A stretch of DNA of 64,000 nt from Rhypophila decipiens (Eukaryota; Ascomycota; Sordariomycetes; Sordariales; Naviculisporaceae): NCBI GenBank assembly GCA_033297075.1, contig MU858219.1, forward strand, positions 16,607 to 80,606. Direction: 5' to 3'. Positions 57,316 to 64,000 of this stretch are shown in pieces. A model generated the notes under the pieces. The model worked only from the letters and a program-made list of their open reading frames with translations, searched no databases and was not told where the DNA came from. The first letter of the stretch is position 1. Each line of letters opens with the position of its first letter. The translations under genes were made by a program, and so were the position numbers.

Positions 57316-57575
57316 ACCGTTGGGTAGACAGTTGTTGTTGGCCTAGGACATGAGACTTGTATGCAGACAGTGAACAGTGTATATTCACTGTATAATTCTA
57401 GTAGTAATTATTCCCAATATGCCAATCCTCTTGTCATGGTCATACTCAGTGGATCGAGACATGCAACTACCCTTGTAAAGGTATAAGTATTAGCAAGTCT
57501 AAGGGGAAAGACACTGGATCCTCAATGATGAGTGACGGTCAGGGCATCTGCCGGCTATGAAGAAGTGCAGTTCCA

Positions 57576-58950
57576 CTACCTCCACGGCGAACACACCGAC
57601 TGGTACACATTCTGCTGCAAAGCAGCAGCATTGGTCGGAACCAGCCCCAGATACGTCAGATAACTATAAGTCCAGCGAGGATCCTCGAGCTCAGTCTTCC
57701 AGCTCCAAAACACCCAGCCCGACATGCCCGGCTCCTCATATATTTGCTGCTGAGCGGTAAACCACTTCTTGAAAAAGGCCCGACCGTCGTCACTCTTCCA
57801 GTCAACATCACACGTGAGACTCCATTCGCCCGTGATCTTGAAGTCCTCGCCTGCTTCTTGGCGGTGGTCGGTACACGCCAGCTCCATGAGTCTGCGCTGG
57901 TCTGCTCTTTGGCCCGGGGGCGGTACGAAGCCGATGTAATTGTGGTCGTCAAAGGCCGTGAGCGGGTCGTTGGCGACGGTGGAAGTCGACCGGGGGTTTC
58001 CGGCATCCCACTTCTTGTCCATGAATTGGATGTGCAGTTTCTTGTCTTGGGAGATTCCCAGGCTGTTTTCCACGTCCCGGATTGCGCGCAGGGCGCTGGG
58101 GTAGAAGGTATCTGTCAGTCCAGGGACTTGGCCGGGCGCAGGATAATTACTATCGCGCCGGGAGACGGGCTCGTTGAGCACCTCGATCATGCCTACTGAC
58201 GCACGGTAGGCCGGTGTGGTGTGGATGCGACGGGTCATCCAGGATAGCCATTTCGTGGCACGGTCAAAGTTGTAGCTGTTGTAGAACCCGGCAGGTTTGG
58301 GATTTTGGCCGGTGAAGGGGTTTTCTTGCTGGCCGCCGGGGGCGCCGTGCAGGTCGATGATGACGTACATGCCTAGCTCGGCGCATTTGGCAATGACGGC
58401 GTCGAGAGCGGCCAGCATGGGGCCGGGATCGGCAAACGGCTCCGAGGCTTTGTCGACTATGTCCACGTAGGACCAGTAGCCTATGGGTATGCGAATTGTG
58501 TTTAGGCCTACGTCGTGGACGGATTGGACTGTTGCGGGTGTGATCCAGGTTTGCCAATGTCGGGCAAAGGCGGCGTTGCCGGCTGCGCGGTTGTTGCGGT
58601 AGTTGGTCAGCATGCAGTCGAACTCTGATACAGCCGAGTTGCTGCAGGATGTTCCGCAGCCCATGTTCTGCGATGCCATGTTAGCTGGAGCTTTCGAAGG
58701 GGATGGGGAAGGAAGAGCATACGGCGGTCCATTCATTGCACATCATCCACGGTTCCGAGACCAGCCAGCCGCCAAAGTTGACGCCCCGGATCTTGGTGAT
58801 GCCTTGGGGTAGCTTGGTCCATCGCTTGCCGACCTTTTCGTACCGGGCTGTGACGTTGAATGCTTGGAGGTCTTGATGTGGGAGCCATGCGTTGACCAAG
58901 CCAACGCTGGCGAGGGTGGTTGCCCATATCGTTGATGATGAGAATCTCAT
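57576..58950 (-). CDS. GH5 exo-beta-1,3-glucanase
   Basis: Minus-strand exons 58950-58723 and 58667-57576 (55-bp intron, GTATGC...TCGCAG, phase 0) encode 439 residues. Signal peptide is MRFSSSTIWATTLASVGLVNA. GH5 (subfamily-9-like) landmarks are IRGVNFGGWLVSEPW, GLNTIRIPIGYWSYVD, VIIDLHGAPGGQQENPFTG, the acid/base Glu in MIEVLNEPVS and the nucleophile Glu in KITGEWSLTCDVDW. Such enzymes trim beta-1,3-glucan from the fungal wall or from host callose. It faces the aspartic protease gene tail to tail with 260 bp between stops. Confidence 0.9.
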
Positions 58951-59848
58951 GATGAAAAGTAGCTTCCTACTGTGAAAATGGAACTGAATGAATATTGTTC
59001 GTGACAGGGACCCCAAGATTATATAGACGGTTATCTGTCGATACTCTCATGATATCTGACGATTCAGTAGCGCATACAGGGGGCTCGGAAAAGTTTAATT
59101 TGACAATTCTTAGCTCGTATGCCGAAGTTGGTACCACTACGCAACCACCCGGCCATCACTCGGTGCTAACGATGTTTTACAGTTGCATTGGCCTGTCAGG
59201 AGCCGCCGGGTGCCAAGCTTAGAAGGGATTGGTCAGCTCGGACGGTAACGACGTAGGGGGCTGTGCCTTATTTACGCTGTGTGGGCTTCAGTAACGTCGT
59301 CAACATATGGGTAATGACAGCTGATACGGAGTAAGGCACTAAATCTCAACCTCACGTGGCCAGTTCATGTTGTTAGACGTTGTAATGGGGCCGGCGACAT
59401 TTGCTGCTTCGCTTTACCGTAGGTTATCTGATTGAATCAGCCCCTTCGTGACCCCCTTTTCTGCCCCTGAAACGGTCGCGGGAGTAATACCGTGTTACGT
59501 TTCACTTTAACACATACAAGCGAAAAGCTGATGCCTAGAATACGTCCCGGGGGGTGGTATTACAGAGCATTGCCTGTTCATTTTACTTTGCTGTCTATCA
59601 TCCCTGAATAGGATCAACTTTCCGAGCTCTGCTTATGCGGATCTCGATAACACGTAGAAGCAGTCAAAGCTCAATGGGCAGGGAGAGGGTTCCTAGTATC
59701 ACATGGCGTTGTCAAGAGTAAATTTTTAGGTTCTTGATAGGGGCTTATTCACATCTTTCCTCGCTCCTCCAGCAAATTCCGCCATCCATGTTTCTTTTTC
59801 CTTCTTACTCTCAATTCTTGAGAGTGGATCAATCCAACATTAAGCAAC
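58951..59848. other. Intergenic, promoter of the glucanase
   Basis: About 900 bp; no coding frame of note. Confidence 0.5.
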
Positions 59849-61186
59849 TCACGCCTGAAACTCACGAGCGACAGTAGCACTAGACTGGCTAAACTGCCAC
59901 CACGCAAAGCCAAAAGCGCCCGAGAAGGTCCAGTACAAGTCATTCTTTCCCTTGACAGAGCCAGTGACAGGACAGCTGACCGTCGCCCACTTTGACGCAC
60001 CGCCCGTCGAAGCGATATTGCAAGTCGCAATCGCAGTCCCAGTCCGGCTGCCCAAGGTAGCAGTCAGCTTGCCGCTTCCATTGCTCGCAACACGAACAGA
60101 CAACGATGATGCACCAGCACTTCCAAAATCAACGCCCTTGACCTTGATATAGATATCCTTGGCGCCACTCTTTTGTGTGACGGACATGAAGCCCTCGCTG
60201 TACTTTTCCGTCTTGACACCCGAGGAAAACGCAATCACTGTCGCCGACGTCTGCTTGTACGGATCAAGACTGCCGATTTGCGCGGCGCCGTTGGTGGTCA
60301 TCTTGATGGCGGGGATGGACCCGTCAGAACCGTAGGTGAAATCCTCGATTGCGATGGAGCGATGGTACCCGCCGCCGCCGGGGAGGGCGCCGGTGTGGTA
60401 GAAGAACAGGGAGTGGTTCTTGTAATCGATGATGGCTTCGTGGTTGGTGAAGCTTGAGCCTGTCGAGCCCATGATTGTCCCGCCCTTGCCGGTCCATGGA
60501 CCTGTTGGGCTCGTGGCTGTCGAGTACGAGATGCTCTCCGGTATACCGTTTGACGCATAGGCGAGATAGTACTTGCCGTTGCGCTTCCAGAGCCAAGGGC
60601 CTTCGGTAAGACCGTTGGGTTTGGGGTTCACGCTGACCACCGACCCGCTGTACGAGATCATGTCTTTGTTGAGCTTGACGTAGTATAGTCCCGGGTTGGC
60701 CCAGTACATGTAGGCTTGGCCGTCGTCGTCGATCATGACCGTCGGGTCGATGTTGTTGTTTTGCACCAGGGGTTTGCCCAGGGCGTCTTGGTAGGGTCCG
60801 GTGATGGTCTTGCTGGTGGCTACGCCGATGGCCATGGCACCACTGCTGAGCTGCACGGGGCAGTACATATAGAACATGCCGTTGCGCTCGATTGTCTGTG
60901 GTGCCCAGGCTCGGTCGGTCGCCCACTTGAAGGTGGCTGAGAGGCTCGCCACGGTGCCGTAGTCTTGCCAGTTGACGACATCAGTGCTGGCGTAGAGTCG
61001 CCATTCCTTCATCAGGAAGAAACTGCTTGCTGCATCTTCGTCGTGGTCTGCAAAGAGCCAGATGGTGTCATTGTAGACGAAGGGAGCTGGGTCCGCCGTG
61101 TAGATGGTCTGGATGATGGGATTGTCGGCCACAACTGTGCCAATGCTGGCCAGCAGGAGAGAAAGCGGAAGTATTACGCGCTGCAT
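59849..61186 (-). CDS. GH43 arabinofuranosidase/arabinanase-like enzyme with C-terminal beta domain
   Basis: A single exon of 445 residues from MQRVILPL, with signal peptide ending TVVA. The five-bladed propeller carries the three GH43 carboxylates in order: TADPAPFV (general base Asp), NNIDPTVMID (pKa modulator Asp) and LTEGPWLWKRNG (acid Glu). From about residue 310 a beta-rich module (TEKYSEGFMSVTQKSGAKDIYIKVKG ... YWTFSG) resembles a CBM6-type carbohydrate-binding domain. The enzyme would remove arabinose or xylose from plant hemicellulose. Secreted, with the same strand as the glucanase upstream of it. Confidence 0.85.
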   Translation of the reverse strand: MQRVILPLSLLLASIGTVVADNPIIQTIYTADPAPFVYNDTIWLFADHDEDAASSFFLMKEWRLYASTDVVNWQDYGTVASLSATFKWATDRAWAPQTIERNGMFYMYCPVQLSSGAMAIGVATSKTITGPYQDALGKPLVQNNNIDPTVMIDDDGQAYMYWANPGLYYVKLNKDMISYSGSVVSVNPKPNGLTEGPWLWKRNGKYYLAYASNGIPESISYSTATSPTGPWTGKGGTIMGSTGSSFTNHEAIIDYKNHSLFFYHTGALPGGGGYHRSIAIEDFTYGSDGSIPAIKMTTNGAAQIGSLDPYKQTSATVIAFSSGVKTEKYSEGFMSVTQKSGAKDIYIKVKGVDFGSAGASSLSVRVASNGSGKLTATLGSRTGTAIATCNIASTGGASKWATVSCPVTGSVKGKNDLYWTFSGAFGFAWWQFSQSSATVAREFQA

Positions 61187-62643
61187 GGTGGTCACTGGTC
61201 AGCGGCTTTGATGACTGCTGTTGAAGACTCGTTATCCGTGAAAGAGATCTCAAAGCCCACAGTGGTGGCATATCGGGCTTTATTTAATCTTCTAAGAACA
61301 TTGAATCAGTATCACGGGCCGTATCCCCATAACGAAAGTCCATGGGCTTCTGTTGGTGTCCCGGGATTATTACCGGGCTTGGCCCGGGATAGGTGCGCAT
61401 ATCGTGGTCCGACACGGAGCGTCGGAGCCACAGGTACCGAAACGTAATCGCGCCACGGACAAACTGCGCTGAGGCTGATTTAATATATACCTCTGTAAAA
61501 CTGTACTGCTGAACCAAACAAACTCCTCTCTCAGTCCGGCATCCGCTCTAATTGCAGTTGACCCAGCGGAGCCATATCCGTGGCGGCCGTCTTCCCCGGC
61601 CGATGGCTTGCTCAGTTGGTCTCCCATCCACGCCACATATTCGAGTCTGTGGGCTTTTATGAGCTCCAATTAGATCGCTCCGTCTTTCTTATCCTGGAAA
61701 ACTGAAAATTCGCATCTACGATTACCTTCTTTGGGTTACGTTGTTTCCTCCCTCAATGCCCCTGATTGCTCGATTGTCCTTGTTCCGATCCTGGTCTCCC
61801 CTTTTCGACCCTCTTCTGAATAATATTTATTTTTGCTGACTTTGACTCTTCTGCAGGTGATTTGAATTCAGATATTGACCTTTGAGTTCGAAATCATTGA
61901 GCGCCGACCATGGATACCCGGCCCGTAAAACTGTCTACCTTACCGCCGAGGCGCCGGGTGGCTTGCATAATATTGAAGGTTGGAACACAGCAAGCGCAAG
62001 CGCAGGCGCGACCCCCTTTTCACAGTTACCCAGTACCGGAAAAGCACACAGAAGTACCCGTCGCTGTCTTTTGTGAATGGAAAGAGCCCCTGATGTTCCA
62101 GGAATTTTCAGCCGCATTCCCCTTACCATCTCCACATGTTCATGCTTCCACCATTTCCGAGTTCAGCTCCTATGTAGGATGAGTTTCAGACCTATACTTG
62201 GGACCATCTACCGTCAACTGCCGTGCGCTTTGACTCCTGCTTTAAACCCGACAACTGGGTTACTCGCGATCGGGTATTGGTTCGAGGCTGGGTTCCTGAG
62301 AATTAGACGGTCCAGACTTGGCCTTGATGGCTCTTGGTCCACACTTGGCATTGATAAGTCTTGGCTTGGTCACCAGAGCCTCGCCCGTCAAAGTAAGCTG
62401 AGTGAACTCATTTTGTAACGAGACACAAATTGTGATAAATAGCACAGTGTCTCTCTCTTGCTTTCTCGTAGTCTATCCACCTGATGGACACGACAGCACT
62501 CACCACACACACTCGTTAAATCCTATTTCCCAGGTTTGAAGTATCTTGGGGTCCAGTCCATTCGTTTCTGATTCCAAGCTTCTATTTCAACTATTTTACC
62601 TCCAAGTCCCTCTTTAGTCATCAAGCTCTCAAAAACGCAAAAG
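61187..62643. other. Intergenic of about 1.45 kb, no gene seen
   Basis: Divergent promoter region between GH43 (minus) and the MARVEL-like gene (plus). Short frames near 61910-62418 have no family resemblance. A diverged 27-bp direct repeat occurs at 62309-62335 and 62336-62362. Confidence 0.5.
62309..62362. repeat. Diverged 27-bp tandem duplication
   Basis: GGTCCAGACTTGGCCTTGATG... is followed immediately by GGTCCACACTTGGCATTGATA..., two 27-bp units with several mismatches. Confidence 0.6.
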
Positions 62644-63511
62644 ATGGATTACTCCAAACCCACCCCAGCCAAATCAGGCGAGCGTCCTTGTCCTCACACC
62701 TCGCCCCTGGGCATGTATACGACAAAGTTCGCCCTCCGCGTAATCCAATTCGTTCTCTCCGTCGCTATGGTCGGCTTAGTGGGCTCGACCATGCAAGCCG
62801 GCTTCTTGGGCGTCGGCATATTGATCGTCTCGGCACCAGCAACCATCGTCTCGATGTGTTGGTCTCTCTCCGAAATGATCTGCATCTATGTCCGCGGCGG
62901 TCACAGGGGTATTCACCCAGGTGCATGTGTCGCCGTGGATCTGTTGCTTTGGTTGGCCTTCATCGGCGCCACGGCGATGCTCTCGTTTCTGGGTATTGCG
63001 ACCGCTGCTATGGGGCTTCTTGCCTACCCGTCGAGCCTCAAGGAGAGGGACCTTGACTCGTTCAACCGTGACTCGAGCTCGGGTTATGGGTCTTCATCAT
63101 CGTCCTCTTCCTATGACTATGGTTCAGGTTCAAGTTCCAGCTCGAGCTATGATGACTATGACAGCTTGTCACAAACCCTGGACGACGCGGTCGCCAAGGG
63201 AAAGGCTTTGATTGGATTGGGGGCTACGCTTGTGTCAGTTTACTTCCCTTTCTTTTATCAAGACTTCTAGTCTGCCGCTGGGTGTGAGCGCGCGCTGACG
63301 TGTATTGCAAAACAGCATCCTCCACTTTGCTACCTTTGTAATCGCCTGCTACGAGACCAACGTGAGGAACCGAAAGAAGTATGCCGCAACCACGACCGTC
63401 ATCTACGAGACTTCCACTGCAACAAACCATAGCATGGTCCCCATCACCCATATGAACACACCTGTCAGCACATATAATAACACTGCCGTTGTGCCTATCC
63501 ATACGGTTTGA
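62644..63511 (+). CDS. Four-TM MARVEL-like membrane protein
   Basis: Exons 62644-63233 and 63316-63511 (82-bp intron, donor GTCAGT, acceptor AACAG) encode 261 residues. Three hydrophobic helices (VIQFVLSVAMVGLVG; GILIVSAPATIVSMCWSL; VDLLLWLAFIGATAMLSFLGIATAAMGLLAY) are visible. A Ser/Gly/Tyr/Asp-rich loop follows, then a fourth helix across the splice (LIGLGATLVILHFATFVIAC). That four-TM M-shape is typical of fungal MARVEL-domain proteins of plasma membrane or vesicles. The Ser-rich loop is unusual in length. No ligand or partner can be assigned. Confidence 0.65.
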
Positions 63512-64000
63512 TATGATACGTTCAACTTGGCCTCTTTATCGCACCATCCTATGTGGGCCACTACGGGCGGCTTGGGGCGGATGGCAAAGCATGGGTGTGC
63601 GATCTCGGACGTGTAATGATTCCTCAATCTTAGGATCCTAAAGTTTCGTTGCATTGGCATATAAAGACTGTTATTTTCGCTTTGGGGGTTTGGGATAATT
63701 CCTGATTAAGTAATCACGCAGCGCTATTGCTGAAGTTAAATTAGGCAGTGACAGGTTAGTTTTTGTATTATACTTTCTCCTAGCGTTAGTGTCTAGCACT
63801 ACTGTTGTTTTAAATTTTCTTTTCTAGTCACTTCAAAACGCAGAGCTACAGAGTCTGAAGTCTGAAGAGAGCAAGCATAATATGTTTTCGATCCAGGACT
63901 TCCGGTAACGTGCGTGATAAGCGAGTGCCGCAGACAAGCGAGTGCCGCACTTGAAAATCCACACATAACCCTGAAAATCTGCCTCTTCTAAAAACACCAA
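63512..64000. other. Right-edge intergenic, no gene seen
   Basis: AT-richer sequence with no coding frame. Near the edge are two direct copies of a 14-mer (63919-63949). Confidence 0.5.
63919..63949. repeat. 14-bp direct repeat near the right edge
   Basis: AAGCGAGTGCCGCA occurs twice, separated by GAC. It could be the subterminal repeat of a DNA transposon whose body lies beyond the window. Confidence 0.5.

Overview
This window reads as nuclear DNA of a filamentous ascomycete (Pezizomycotina, most likely a Sordariomycete-like, plant-associated fungus). The evidence is short GT-AG introns of about 50-200 bp with CTAAC-type branch sites, fungus-specific families (Pth11/SAT4-type rhodopsin-domain proteins, HeLo-like and NACHT STAND proteins, DUF7025 AAA ATPases), secreted CAZymes and small cysteine-rich secreted proteins. 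I cannot name the species. Gene models below were spliced by eye; every splice junction given was checked for reading-frame continuity unless stated otherwise.

Left part (1-19 kb). A gene cut by the left edge is followed by a tandem array of four paralogous small secreted protein genes in progressive decay (1.3-4.9 kb), a solo LTR (4975-5145) and a perfect 58-bp palindrome. Next come a DEDDy 3'-5' exonuclease, a Pth11-like seven-TM protein whose intron carries a 15-bp minisatellite, an amino-acid transporter lacking its first helices, a hypothetical gene, a secreted SnoaL-like protein, a Cys/Ser-rich unknown and a cytochrome P450. A fragment of a second P450, deleted across its heme cysteine, lies at about 19.3 kb.

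Middle part (19-50 kb). This is rich in STAND/NLR-type, putatively immune or heterokaryon-incompatibility genes: a HeLo-like + ankyrin protein, a lipase-like hydrolase + NACHT + WD40 protein, and a head-to-head pair made of a DUF7025-AAA ATPase and a DUF7708-like STAND protein with a degenerate NTPase. Between them lie a membrane-anchored aspartic-protease-like protein without catalytic Asp motifs, an F-box protein, a small Rieske protein, a second rhodopsin-domain protein, a DRAP-type deaminase and a fructosamine-3-kinase. A 3.2-kb gene desert sits at 30.1-33.3 kb.

Right part (50-64 kb). This is mainly secreted or surface enzymes: an S33/TAP-like hydrolase with two apparent GC-AG introns, a second solo LTR (53076-53354), an SDR with a frame problem at its intron, a yapsin-like GPI-anchored aspartic protease, a GH5 exo-beta-1,3-glucanase, a GH43 arabinanase-like enzyme with a C-terminal carbohydrate-binding-like region, and a four-TM MARVEL-like protein. 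No PKS/NRPS core was seen, so I do not call a secondary-metabolite cluster. No rRNA, tRNA or CRISPR array was recognised.
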